64,000 nucleotides of DNA from Dipteris shenzhenensis (taxonomy: Eukaryota; Polypodiophyta; Polypodiopsida; Gleicheniales), in NCBI GenBank assembly GCA_047967505.1, contig CM106540.1; one strand, given 5' to 3'. Of the stretch, positions 10,796 through 22,863 are shown in pieces. The notes under the pieces were generated by a model. That model saw only the letters and a program-made list of their open reading frames with translations. It was not told where the DNA came from and did no database searches. Position 1 is the first letter of the stretch; each line of letters begins with the position of its first letter. Position numbers and translations under genes: made by a program.

Positions 10796-10965
10796 GACAT
10801 GCTTTTGGACGTAGAGTGCAAGGAAGCATGGACTCTTGGAGACAATTGCTTGGAATACCAAAGTAGAACTCAACACAATGCCCCAAAGAGTGTGGGCTTC
10901 ATTCCATTATGGGGTATTTATACAAGTTGGAGTGCTTCTCTCTCTACATGTAGGAATTCTAAGAC
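10796..10965. other. Spacer with no recognised gene
   Basis: Sequence between the purine tract and the minisatellite. No family-level similarity was seen. Confidence 0.4.
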
Positions 10966-11213
10966 ATTCTCTCTCTACATGTAGAACTTGCATATAGAAG
11001 TTGCATGTAGGAGTTGCAAGTTCCATGTAGGAGTTGCATGTTGCATATAGGAGTTGCATGTAGAACTCGCACGTAGGACTTGCATGTAGGAATCACATAG
11101 GAATCACATGTAGGGCTTGCATGTAGAACATGCATGTAGGAATTGCACGTGGGACTTGCATGTAGAACATGCATGTAGGAGTTTCAAGTAGAACTTGCAT
11201 ATTAAATATTCCT
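10966..11213. repeat. ~14 bp minisatellite rich in TGCATGTAG
   Basis: About 16 imperfect units of the type ACTTGCATGTAGGA, varying as AGTTGCATGTAGGA, ATTGCACGTGGG and ACATGCATGTAGGA. Many copies contain CATGCA or GCATGT words. It ends where the inverted pseudogene begins. Confidence 0.9.
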
Positions 11214-11218
11214 AACAG

Positions 11219-13560
11219 GATTATTCCTACCCTTATGCAAGTACAAGAGGAGCTTTGCCGCTACTCTACACACACATTTTGTACTACCTAAGTCCATGTT
11301 GGCACATAGAAAGCATACTCCCGAATCCATTTTATGACCCATCCTCGGGTTATGGCTTATTGTGATCACAGAGTTGGGATGCCATATGCGTGTAATCCAG
11401 TGTGGCTGTGGAACTTGTATCATGCCAGTCGATCGTGCTTTAAAGCCTTGGGACCATACAAAATTTTCTCTATTTCCAGGTAGCTTGTATCCACCATTTG
11501 TTCGAATAGAGATATGTGGTATGCTTCTAGAAAGATAACTCTTTGATAGAGTCGGCTTGTAATTTGAGCATCCATCCATTCATTGGGATTGAAACTGAGT
11601 GGAGGCAAATGGCAGTCGATGTGGCTAGGGACCTCCAGAATGTATTCCAATGTTTTGCAAAAGATAGCACTTTGGCGAAGGAAGCAGTCAATATTGCCGC
11701 ATACACATTATTTGATCATGCTGTTGAAGTGCTCGGATCAGTGTGCCTTGGATATTATGTGACATCATGGAAGTGCATAGAACTTGGGATGGGTTCTGAG
11801 ACATGGAGATGCACGTAGTTACTCTTTCAAGAAGATTACATCAAAGATCTTGGGATGGCACCAATCAGGTTGGGGATCCAACTTGCTTACCCAATCTTCA
11901 CTAATTTGACGTTGACGAAGGTTGGTAGGGAAGTTGTCCAGGGTCCAGTCCAGGGTCCATCCACCTTGAGTTTTTATATCAAGATATTTGCTCCAAAATT
12001 CCTTGATGGGGTTACTAGGAAGTGGTATCACATCAAAATCATATCCATCATGGGAATTGGGCATGGGAGTACGAATTGGATTATCCGGACCCTGATATTC
12101 AAAATCAAATACTGGGTCATTTTTTACTGATGGTAGCATAATTAGTATCGGAGGTGATGACAGGGCAGGGAGAGAATCTAGGGACATGGGGGAGAAATAT
12201 GGAAGAGCATTAGTTGGGGAAGGGGGATGAGAGGGGAGGGGGGGAAGATTTGGGAAAATGGTTTGAGCGGCTTGGTAATCCTTGAGATAAGGATTAGCAA
12301 GGGAAGGGAAGAAGCTAGGTGTGATGGGCTCATAAGTTTGTGACTATTGGGTTAGTTGAAAGTGGTGAGAGGCATGAGAAAAGAGACAATAAAGAGAGTA
12401 TATGTTAGGGTGGAGCTTGGGGAAGGTTACGAGGGGGGTAGTAGCAAGGGTAAGTGAGATTCTGAGGTTTGCATAGAGAGTGGTTAGATTTGGGAAGTTG
12501 AATGTAGGCCCTATCATCTTCTGAAACTTCTTTTTGCTAGTGCGATGGGATCATCAGCTACAAGGGTGGGATGTCGGTTATGTCATGCCTTGCAAATAAT
12601 AGTGATGGCCTTTGTAGCAATGGCAACAAACCACAAATAACCTGAGAGGAGGACTACCCATGAGGCATACATATGCAATGAAAGCATCCGTCCTGAGTGC
12701 TATAAACCCGGCATATGTAGATAGGCATAAGGTATTTTTCTCATCTTTGGACAAGTCTTGGAAAATTATGCGTAGAGTTTTGGTCCCTATGGAACATTCC
12801 CATTTAATTGTTGGATGAGCGGATATGATCTATATTTGGATTTTCTTCTATTGGATAAGAACTCATGCTTTGAGGTAATATTCCACTTGTAGAGGGGCCA
12901 CAAGCTCTTGGTACACCACCATTGTGCATTGGAGTGGGACTTCATTGGTATTGTCTTCCATTTCCTCATTGTTGTGAACTAGCCATTGGAGTTCAAACTT
13001 GGAGATGATTATCTTTTGGGATTGCAACTTCAGTGGTATTAGACCATTGGTCCAAGACTTGTGAAGTGCCAGCCTCTTTAGCGGTAGCAAGTTGGTCCTG
13101 TAAGATTTTGTAGTCCCTTGTTAGCTCTTTAATGCTGAATGTGCATATTACCAAAGATTGTTGCATGTCTTCAAGCTTGTATTGGCAATCCTGGAGCTAT
13201 TCTTCTTTGTAAATTAGAGTGATCATTGCCTCCATCTACTTAGCATGTACAGAGGTCAAGTAGTCATAGGAGGTATGTAGGAATGCCGTAGCTTGTACTG
13301 CTACTGTCAGCTATATTTGACTTTGGTGGAGGTTGGAGGTCACATTTCTCACTGACTTCTCTTGAGCTTGGAGTGCTTGGTTCATGCGCACTTCTTCAAC
13401 CTATTTGACACCTATTTGCAGTTGAAGTTCCCTGATCTCTGTGGCAATTCCTTGGAATTGGTCTTCAATTACTGTTGTAGTCCATCTTTTGAATTCTCAT
13501 GCATGTTTCTCCTTGGCCAAAGCTAGTGAATAGTTCTGACATTTGGAGCATTTGGCTAGC
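11219..13560 (-). pseudogene. Unrecognised coiled-coil gene, copy 2 (-), longer
   Basis: Read from 13560 leftwards on the minus strand. It begins with a long coiled-coil region (EIRELQLQIGV, KLEDMQQSLVICTFSI, TRDYKILQDQLATAKEAG), then SQKIIISKFELQWL and PLQCTMVVYQELV. It continues with STYAGFIALRTDAFIAYV, a proline/leucine-rich linker, and a C-terminal part read at 12187-11819 (DFEYQGPDNPIRTPM, DWVSKLDPQPDWCHP) and 11650-11420 (FNPNEWMDAQ, DTSYLEIEKILYGP). Several stops and frameshifts break it. It matches the + copy at 9185-10235 over about 1 kb and extends ~1 kb beyond it. Family and function are unknown. Its 13560 end abuts the truncated start of Copia-E. Confidence 0.5.
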
Positions 13561-13570
13561 TTTATGACAC

Positions 13571-16439
13571 CAAACTGGTTCCTTTATTAGATGCAAAGGG
13601 AAATGTTGTGGGCACAAGCTCTAGGAAAAATAGCTTGTATGAGCTCATTGCACTTTCAATCACTTCAGATTTGGAGACAAGATGGCTTTGGCATGAGCAG
13701 TTTGGTCACATCGACTATGCTGTGCTGAAGGAAAGGCAAAAGAAAGGGATGGTTGCACATTTGCCTGCAATGACAAATAATTGGGAGCCATGTGAAGCTT
13801 GTTTGATTGGCAAGAAAGCCAAGAATCCAAATCCACAAGAGACTAGAAATTAAGCAAAGGCACCTCTAGAGTTGGTACATGCTGATCTCTGTGGTAAGAT
13901 GTCTATCACTGCTTTGGGTGGATCTCTCTACTTTACATTGATAGTCGATGATTATAGTAGAAAGATGTGGGTGTATTTCCTTCAGGATAAGGCTCAAGCT
14001 CTTGAAAAGTTTAAATTGTGGCACAAGCTTGTAGAAAATGAAACAAGAAAGAAGGTAAAAACTTTTTGCACCAATCGAGGAGGAGAGTTCACGTCAAAGA
14101 AATTTGACAATTATTGCAATGAACATGGCATTAAGCGGCAACTTACTGCCACCCATACATCTCAACAAAATCCTATTGTAGAACATCAGAACCGAGAACA
14201 ATTGTTGAGATGGGACCTTGCATGTTGAAGGCAAAAGGGCTTCCCAACACATTCTGGGCTGAGGCAATAAATACAGTAGTCTATATTCTCAATCATTGCT
14301 ATACAAAGGCTCACAAAGGGGTGACTCCACAAGAGGCATACTCGGGTAAGAAACCTTTAATTTCTCATTTTCATAAATTTGGATGTGACTATTATGCACA
14401 CATTCCAAATGTAGTAAGAACTAAACTAGATGCGAAGAGCAAGAAATGTGTCTTATTGGGATATACCATGGAGTCGAAGGCCTATCGACTCTATGATTTA
14501 GAGGCAAAGAAGATCATCGTAAGCCAAAAACTGGTGTTTGTTGAGAGACCACACTCAGTGGTGGATACAATTCCAGCCACTTCATCATCAATTGAAGAAA
14601 TAACTCACCATTTGCCGACCCAAATGTATGAAGAAAGTATTAAGGAGGAGGTGTTCTCTGATAGTGAGGACCAAGAAATCCAGCCTATTGCACCAATAAC
14701 ACCACAACGAAAGCCACAACCAAGGTGGGTGCAATAGCTCTTTGATGATCAGGACCCAAAATCTGTGTAAGAAAGTTTACAACCCAATGGACCTTGAAGA
14801 TCAAAGAGAATAGAGGAGCAATGCCGATCAGCTAATCTCATAGTTAACATGGTCTTGATGGCTGAGATTATGGAGACAGTCAAGGAGCCAACAAACTTGC
14901 AGGAGGCACTGGTAGATCCAAAATGGAAGGTGGCTATGCGGTCACAATATGACAACATAATGAAGAACGACACTTGGAAACTTGTAAGTCGACTTGCAAA
15001 GAGAAAGGTAATTGGTACAAAGTGAGTATGGAAAGCCAAATATAAAGCTGATGTTAGTCTAGAAAAGTATAAAGCTCATCTTGTTGCACAAGGCTTCTCA
15101 GAGGTGGAAGGTTTTGATGTAAGTGAAACTTTTGCACTCACAGCTAGATGACCACTATCCGTATAGTGCTTGCTATGGCTGCTCATAACAAATGGGTAGT
15201 TTTTCAAATGGATGTTAAGTTTGCATTCTTGAATACACATCTCAAGGAGGAGGTGTATGTAGGTCAACCACCAGGTTTTGAGTTGCCACATTCACAGAAT
15301 GAAGTGTGCAAGTTAAAGAAGGCATTATATGGGCTGAAACAGGCCCCACGAGCATGGTACCAAAGGATAGATAATTTTTTTCAAAACTGTGGTTTTCTGA
15401 GAAGTGCTTCTAATGCTAACCTCTATGTAATGAAGCAAGATGGAAAACCAGTTATTATAGTCTTGTATGTGAATGATCTTGTCATCACAGGTGACCCATG
15501 AGAAGATGATCCAACAAACACGCTAGCTATTGAGCTCTAAATTTGAAATGATTGATTTGGGGCTCTGGCACTATTGTTTGGAAATTGAGATCTAGCAAGA
15601 GCTAGGTAAAATCTTCATCTCTCAACAAAAGTATGCTCGAGAGATTATGAAGGCATTTAGCATGACTGAGTGCAAGCATGTGGTCACAGCCATGGAGGTG
15701 AATGAAAGGCTTTCTACAGAAGATGCCTCACCATTGGTCGACATCAAGAAGTACAGAAGGCTGGTGGGAAGTCTAATTTTCCTTTGCAATACTAGGACTG
15801 ACATTAGTTTTGCAATGGGTCTCTTAAGTAGGTTCTTGAATCATCCTTCAGAGAACCATTGGAATGCAAGAATTGAAGTTCTTAAGTACCTCAAAGGAGC
15901 TCTTGACTATGGCATCACTTATAGATTAGGAGATTCCTTGATTGGCTACTATGACTCGGATTGGGGGCACGGGACATTGACCCCAGAAAGTCAGTTTCTA
16001 GACATTGCTTCTTACTTGGATCTGGGATTTGTTCTAGGGTAAGCAAGAAGCAACCCACTGTGGCCCTCTCTTATACAAAAGCAAAGTACAAGGCAGCTTG
16101 TTTCGTTGCATGCAAGGCAGTTTGGCTTCGAAGGATCTTGGCAAACATAGGAGTTTTGGTGAGAGAGCCTACAACACTAAGGTGTGACAACCAAAGTTGT
16201 AAGGCCATCTCTAAGAACCCTGTATTTTATGCTAGCACACATCACATTGAGATTTAGCACCACTATGTACGGGAGTTGATCTAGGATGAGATCGTTGATT
16301 TGGAGTATTGCTACACTGAGAAGAACTGTGCTGACATCTTCTCCAAAGATTTGGGGAAGGAACATCTTATTCAGCATCTTCATGAGATTTGCATTGGGCC
16401 AATAACCTAGTTCACCTTCGGGTGGACATTGAGAGGGGG
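13571..16439 (+). pseudogene. Copia-E pol (pre-integrase to RNase H), truncated and broken
   Basis: A Ty1/copia polyprotein lacking gag and protease. It begins in the GAG-pre-integrase region (LWHEQFGHIDY near 13688, CEACLIGKKAK near 13795). The integrase core follows from 13872 (HADLCGK, DDYSRKMWVYF, TNRGGEF). The reverse transcriptase spans about 14880-15500 ([32 protein letters not shown], and YVNDLVITG where YVDD is expected). RNase H covers 15647-16330 (TRTDISFAMG, STHHIEI), ending with CADIFSK. At least four frameshifts and several stops are present. The D to N change in YVDD removes a catalytic aspartate, so this copy could not encode an active polymerase. It ends at a polypurine tract and LTR. 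The 5' half is missing where the inverted coiled-coil pseudogene abuts. Confidence 0.9.
16429..16439 (+). other. Copia-E polypurine tract
   Basis: TTGAGAGGGGG lies immediately before the 3' LTR. Copia-B1 has the equivalent TTGAGGGGGGG before its LTR at 46928. Confidence 0.75.
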
Positions 16440-16880
16440 CGTTGGTATATGTGCAATGCCCACCTTTCATATGTGACCATCAATGTTCCATAGTGTCCTT
16501 TTGTAAAGCTTCCATAGTGTCCTCACACTTCATCACACACTGTGCTAAGTCAATATGCATGTGCCATTGCCAACCCACCAATGTGGTGGAATTGGTCTAC
16601 TATGAAGGGCTATATAAGGAGTCCACTTCTCAAGCCTCAACATCAAATGCCAATACCCCTACCTCAAGTCCTTCTCCATTGAGTCTATCTAGATCGCCAT
16701 CGAAGCTCTAATGGAGAGCGCATGGGTGGGTAACACCATCAGTTCTATCTGATACAAAATTTTAATTTGCTCTATTGTGTCAATTCTTGGTTGTTGTACT
16801 ATCGTTGTTGTCAAATGATCTCTCCACTGCATCGTATTTCTATAGATCTATGGTGCTCATAATACTTAATTTTGTGTCGA
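16440..16880 (+). mobile_element. Copia-E 3' LTR (right end uncertain)
   Basis: Begins CGTTGGTATATGTGC where the related Copia-B LTR has TGTTAGATATC, so the terminal TG has become CG. A TATA box (CTATATAAGG) lies near 16610. A block near 16690-16770 resembles the last 160 bp of the Copia-B LTR (GGAGAGCGCATGG, CACCATCAG...). The right boundary cannot be set because the matching 5' LTR is absent. Confidence 0.6.
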
Positions 16881-18980
16881 CCTACTTCCATGTTTATACT
16901 TAAATGTTTTAAGTAGCCTAGTGGTTGAAATCTGGCAGTTAAGGATAACTAGTGGGTCATTGTTTGCTTGGGTGTAGCCATTTTTGGTGAGGTTCAAGGA
17001 CTTTTTTGTATATAGGTATGTTGCATGACCCATAAATTATGGATTTCCCAACAAAATTTGGAAAAATTTGTCTTCAAGTTGTAGTACACATTACAAACTT
17101 GAACATGAGAGAAAAAAATTATGGAATAAGGATCTAGATAGAGACCATTAAAGCATTACAAGTGCTATATTGCATGTGAAGCATGCATCCTGAAGACTAT
17201 AGGATATAGCAATTTATTCAAAAACATCAAAACTTTGTTCTATACATACATGCAATCAAGTAATCATTCAAAAGTACACTACGTGAGCTTCTCCTCAACC
17301 CAAGAACACACCTAAATGAGAACATTAGGCATGGTTTAATGGGCCTCCAATGTTGTGCTAAAGTGATGCATACCCATTTGAGGGCACACTCCATAACTTT
17401 TTTTCGTTTTGTTGAAAACCAAAATAGATTGAAAATTTGAAATCCAAATAGTAGGAGTACTGGATGGTGGTCTTAAAACATTGATATTTGTTGGTATTGG
17501 TATCTAGATTCACCCTAAAATGGAAGAAGTTGAAAAAGTGCAATTTGTGTACAAAGATCTTTGAATAAATACAATGCTATTTACAATTTGTTTAGGCCCT
17601 TGAACAAAATAATTGTTTGATCATTGTGGATACAAGCTAGGAATCCGAGCCACAATTGAATGGAGGAGATAGCTTTAGTACTGAAGTGGATGACTTACTT
17701 TAAAGTGTCCTATGAAGGCACACAAGCACGTGAAAAGGGTACTGAGTAGCTATACAATTGGGGTCCTGACTTGATGTGAAAGAGTAGCGAGACAATGCTC
17801 GTGTCTATAGATGGGAGGGAAGGAAGAAAAGAAAAATTGCAAGTAGATAAGAGTGTCAGGGAAAGGAGCGAGCAATCCAAGGAGAAGGTGGTCTTAAAAA
17901 TGTGGATGATGCGGGTTAGAATATGGGTGGGAGGGGGGGTGGTTAGAATATGGGGGGGATGATTAAGCAGAAAGCGGGAGGGGGTGGATGAGTTCTTTTT
18001 CCATGCACATGCTTGCTATATGGCTCATAAGCATACCAAAGGTCAATGCATTTCATAATACACAACATCAAACCCGATAGTGTGCCCTTTGGCCTATTTG
18101 TGTTTTGAAGCATTTTAGGCCACATTGCACTTGTTTCGGATATCCAATTCTGCTGACGTGTATTGTCGGAGGGGGGAAAAAGCGACAGTTCAAAATTTTT
18201 CTACTCTCATGAATTTTGAATTTTCACACCTCGTGCCCATCAAATATTGGAAGATTAGGTACCTGCAACCTGCCCCCACCTTGCAAATCCACATCCACCT
18301 TGACGTGACTTGGCATAGACTTTGGCTTGCCATTGTCTTTTTTTGGATAAGTTGTCTTCCATTCTTTGCTTGCCTCACCAGCTAGGTTCTCTGGGTCTAT
18401 TCTGGATTGATCATGGCCATGGCATCAATGGCAACATACAACTCACCATGGCTTGCAAGAGAAGCAGATAGAGGCTATGAGATAGGAAAGTTAAAAAGCC
18501 AAGTGAAGGCAAAAGGAACAGATTGTGGGTTGATGAAAGTGCTAGCATGGTATCAAAACGGCAATGAAAGACAATTTTACAACATCTATGAAGTTCTACT
18601 CTACAAACAATTGTTGTCTGGGGACAAGCATTTTCAGAGCGAAATCTTCCGAGCGTCCAAGCGAAGGAAAAAAAAAGCTTCCAACTATGCATAAATATGG
18701 CAAAAATCGATCAGAAGAAAACATAGTTTCACTTAGAAATATGCAAAGTATTATAGCAATGCCTATTTTATACAAAAATCTTTAGGTGAATCTGTAGGAA
18801 TGGTGAGAGCATAATGGGATGGCTTTTGAAGAAACCCACATGTAGAGTAGATTTCTCTATGAAAATTCCCTTATGATCCTTCTTACAACTTTTACTTAAT
18901 AGGGGGTGACATTGAAAACCCTCTCTCAACCTATCTTCATGAAAGAGTTTCTTCAAAGAAAACTCATTGAAGCAAGCCAT
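16881..18980. other. Intergenic, no recognisable gene
   Basis: AT-rich sequence with only short ORFs, none showing family motifs. The longest (18407-18694, 95 codons, lysine-rich end) has a shadow of similar length on the opposite strand and no recognised domain. Confidence 0.5.
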
Positions 18981-18984
18981 CCAG

Positions 18985-19052
18985 TAGTTTCGCCAGCGAA
19001 ACCCCTTTGAAGCAAGTCTCCCAAGGTAGTTTCGCTGGCGAAACTACCTTGG
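18985..19052. repeat. Pair of related palindromes, one near-perfect 32 bp hairpin
   Basis: 19021-19052 has 15 bp perfect inverted arms (CCAAGGTAGTTTCGC and its complement) around a 2 bp centre. About 35 bp upstream, GTTTCGCCAGCGAAAC repeats the core as a 7 bp-arm palindrome. Both are preceded by TTGAAGCAAG, so the two lie in a degenerate direct duplication of roughly 38 bp. Role unknown. Confidence 0.92.
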
Positions 19053-20216
19053 ACGGCACTTTAAAAAGTGACATAACTTTCATACCCAATGTCCAAATAT
19101 AGTCATTCAACCACTCAAATTGATCGGAACACCCCATTTGAGCACATCTATGGAGTTATATTTTGGAAAATCTTTCATATATAGTATTAAATATTACATG
19201 TATTTTATGAGAGTGATATATAAGCCCAAGTTAATACTTATTTATAGTAATTTAAACTTCTTTAGAAACATGTCCATAAATATGCTATAAAAACACTAAA
19301 AAGATATTGCCATATGATATAAATGTGTTAATAAGTAATTATATATGCATAGTATTATTACATTGAGAGTGATTATGAGGAATGTTTCTTAAAGGAATCA
19401 ACACTTTTTTAAGGTAATAATAGGGGTACAAAGGGATGTCTCTAAATAAGAAAATTTTGTTGTGTAAAAATGAATGAGTGACTAGTCTGTATATTTTTAT
19501 GATAAAGGGATCTAGTTCTAGTGAAAATAAAAGTGTAAAAACCATGTTTCCTAAAGAAAAACATTTTTAAAAATCTCTTGAAAAACACGCTCGGATAAAC
19601 TTGCTCATAGGTTTTTGCTCGTAAAATTGACGCATCCTGTCTGGGTTCTTTGTATGTTTTTACTATGTTTTCCTTTTTTCGACATTAGTCACAACCATTG
19701 CATTCCCATTGCCAGGAGTGGATATGTGTAGGTGTTCTTTAGTCTTTTGGAGACACCACTAACACTATTTGTGGTCCTCTACTATGTTTGACCTCTAACT
19801 ACCAGTTGTTGCTGCTACATAGCAATTTTGCAAAAGAGTGAAAACCATATGATCTACAATGACTATAGGGAAAATAAACTAGCAGAGGCAACAACTCCCA
19901 AGAAAATCAAATCAACAACGATGTATTGTCACATAGACAACTTCTAGCAAAGTAGAAACGGCATACAACCACATTCAATGAGCGAAGTCATTCAAAAGTC
20001 GCTTGAAGATAGACCACTTTCTAAAATCCTTCATGACTTCCTCACGACCAACAAAAATCAACTGGATAGCTGCCACAACAATTGAGACAAGTGAACACAC
20101 TGCGACGAGTGAGGTGTCTACGAAGTTGTGGCTCAGAGTGAGCAATCACCAAGAAGCGGATTGTACTCCGACTCCATTCTGACCATACGAGTGTGCAACA
20201 ACAGTAAGATAAGCTA
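19053..20216. other. AT-rich spacer, no recognisable gene
   Basis: Long A/T runs. No coding, RNA or repeat feature was recognised before the Copia-B fragment. Confidence 0.45.
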
Positions 20217-21163
20217 GCAGGTAAAGCAACTTTTGGATGGCAGAGAACCTCCAACCATTGAGGAGGAACCACCGCCAGTCCAAGAGATTAGAGGAGCAAA
20301 GAAGGGCACAGGAACACTTGGTCAACTATGCTTTGATGACAGAGCTGATTCGTGCTAAAGAACCTAAATGTCTTGAAGAGGCACAGGGTGATGATAGGTG
20401 GATGGAGGCTATGCAGTCAGAGTATGGCTCCATAATGAAGAACAACACTTGGGACCTTGTAGATCGATCACCAAAATGCAAGGTAATCGGCACCAAGTGG
20501 GTGTACAAGACCAAGTACAAGTCCGACGGCATGTTGGATAAGTACAAGGCTCAGGCTCATGGCAAAAGTATTTGTACAGGTACATGGTTTTGATTATCAA
20601 GATACTTTTGCTCCCACAGCTCAACTAACCACAATTCGCAGTGTTTTGGCTTTAGCAGCATAGGAAATTTGGCCCGTGTTTTAGGTGGATGTAAAATCCA
20701 CCTTTCTAAATGGAGATCTCAAGGAGGAGGCATACGTGGAACAACCACTAGGTTTTGTGATCCCCAGTTCAGAATGTAAAGTTTGTAAACTGAAGAAGGC
20801 ACTTTACGGGCTGAAACAGGCCCCACGAGCATGGTACCAAAGGATTGATGCCTACTTTTTGCAAAACGGGTTCAAGAGGAGCCCATCTGATGCAAATTTG
20901 TATATCTACAGAGAAGGAGATAGGTGTATGATCGTGGTACTTTATCTGGACCACCTTGTCATAACAGGGAACCATGAAGAAATGATATCATAGACAAAGC
21001 AATTGGTAGGAAGAGAGTTTGAAATGATAGACCTTGGATTGATGCATTTCTATTTGGGGATTGAAGTTTGGCAAGAGCCAAAACAGATCTTCATCTCACA
21101 GCTGAAGTATGCTGGAGAGATACTAAAGGCATTTGGCATGACTGAGTGCAAGATAGTTGGCAC
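20217..21163 (+). pseudogene. Copia-B2 reverse transcriptase fragment
   Basis: Matches Copia-B1 from about 45234 to 46180. It covers the linker before RT (EEQRRAQEHLVNYALM), the RT N-terminus (NNTWDLVDR, GTKWVYKTKY), the first catalytic block ([17 protein letters not shown], preceded by a TAG where Q is expected), [13 protein letters not shown], and [10 protein letters not shown] in place of YVDD. The two catalytic aspartates of that motif are degraded to D-H, and there is a frameshift near 20575. The fragment stops exactly where the Copia-A LTR at 21164 begins, so Copia-A1 probably inserted here. Its continuation was not found on the far side of the nested stack. Confidence 0.88.
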
Positions 21164-21384
21164 TGTGAAGATTGTGGGAGAGAAGGAAGGAGTCTCACTT
21201 GTGGCATTCTCACATACACAATGGGGGAATACACACAAACGTGGAGGCTGAAAACAGTTTTCCTCTTCTTAGTTGTGAAAGCCAAAAAGAACTCTAGTAC
21301 AAAGAAATAGAAGAACCCTATATGTGGGTCTCAAACCAAACTCAGCTAACTAAGGTGGCATACTAACTGAGCGACGAACTAGAG
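21164..21384 (-). mobile_element. Copia-A1 3' LTR remnant, truncated
   Basis: Matches the right part of the LTR at 8832 and 31111 (plus-strand TGTGAAGAT...GTGGGAGAGAAGGAAGG). It breaks near 21385 directly into Copia-A reverse transcriptase sequence. The missing piece includes the LTR start, the polypurine tract and RNase H of Copia-A1. Confidence 0.85.
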
Positions 21385-22863
21385 GATATCTTAGGATATC
21401 TTCATCACTATCACCTGTGATGATCAAATCATCAACATAAATGACAAGCAGCATAATACCTTTCTCTGTTTTTCTCACATAAAGTGAGAAATCTGCCTTG
21501 AAAATGTGAAAGCCAATAGTGACAAGATACTGTCCTATCTTGTCAGACCATGCTCTACGTGCTTGCTTCAAGCCATACAAGGCTTTCTTCAACCTGCAAA
21601 CAAGCTCAGGATGAACAGCATGAACATAACCTAGTGGCTGCTCCATAAAGACCTCTTCTTGCAAATCACCATGCAAGAAGGCATTCTTTACATCCATCTA
21701 ATGTAAAGACCATCCCTTTGATGTAGCCATAGCAATGACTACTCTTACAGCTGCCATCCTTGCAACCAGACTAAATGTTTCTTCATAATCAATGCCATAT
21801 GTCTGTGCATACCCCTTGACAACTAATCTTGCCTTGTATCCATTCACAGAACCATCTGCATTGTGCTTCACCTTATAAACCCACTTACAACCAATTGCAT
21901 TCTTGTCTTTAGGCAAAGGCACCAATTCCCATGTAGCATTTGTTTCCAAGGCATCCATTTCTTCATCCATGGCTTTCTCCCATTTTTCTTTTCCCATGGC
22001 TTGCTCAAAAGAAGTGGGTTCTAGTTCCTGTATCACTTTGACCTTATAGGCATAGTGAATGGCTATAAATCCATCATATTTCAGCCTATCCACAAGATAC
22101 CTAGCTCTGGGAGACCTGTGCAAAATAGGCTCACTTCCAGATGCTCTCAGAATATCCCTGGTCTTCCTTACTCCAGGTGTAACAATAGAACGAATACCCA
22201 ACTCATCATCAATGCTCTATTTTGAGCCACTGGATTCACCATCCACATAAGAGTGACCTTCATTCACATCAAACATGGGCCGATCTACCTTATCTTTTCC
22301 TTTTCATGATACTTGCATACCACTATGTACATTGCTTTGAGGAGATTCTCCTGATCTCAATCTGCCTGTCCATGGTGAAGTATGTGAACCACTACTAGAG
22401 GACACTGCAAGTCCACTAATATTTTGTGATTGCTGCTGTGAATTCTGTGCAACATTACCATTTTGTGCATCTACATCATCAATCACATTTACTGGTTTAT
22501 ATCAGCTGCTCATCTCATCCAAAACAACATCTCTGCTCACTGTAAACTTATGAGTAGAAGGGTTATAGCATCTATACCCTTTCTCCTGCAGAGAATAACT
22601 AATAAGGATGCACACCTCAGCTTTTGGATCCAACTTGGACCTCAACTCATCTGGCACATGAACATAGGCAATGCAACCAAAAATTTTCAAACGAGAGATA
22701 TCTGGTTTCCTACCAGTATACATCTCCTCTGGCGTCATGCCATGTATTGCTGCAGTGGGAGTCCTGTCCATTATGTAAACTGTTGTAGCAATTGCTTCAG
22801 CCCAATAATAATCTGGTAGATCTTTTTCATTTAGCATGGCCCGAGATACCTCTCCAATATGCC
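21385..22863 (-). pseudogene. Copia-A1 downstream part: RT and integrase C-terminus
   Basis: Minus strand. From right to left: integrase C-terminus (DYYWAEAIATTVYI, VPDELRSKLDPKAE), variable linker, RT start (MDEEMDALETNATWELV, GCKWVYKVKHNADG), [31 protein letters not shown] and [14 protein letters not shown]. RNase H is deleted: coding sequence ends near 21394 and meets LTR sequence. There is a stop just before MDVK (near 21697) and others in the linker. At its right edge it is interrupted by Copia-C, beyond which the same gene continues at 28775. Confidence 0.9.

Noticed and set aside
10464-10886. Serine/leucine/proline-rich and glycine/glutamate-rich ORFs
   Set aside because: They are read through a purine tract in every frame; no real protein family.
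18407-18694. 95-codon ORF with a lysine-rich end
   Set aside because: A 93-codon ORF overlaps it on the other strand and no domain or copy supports either.
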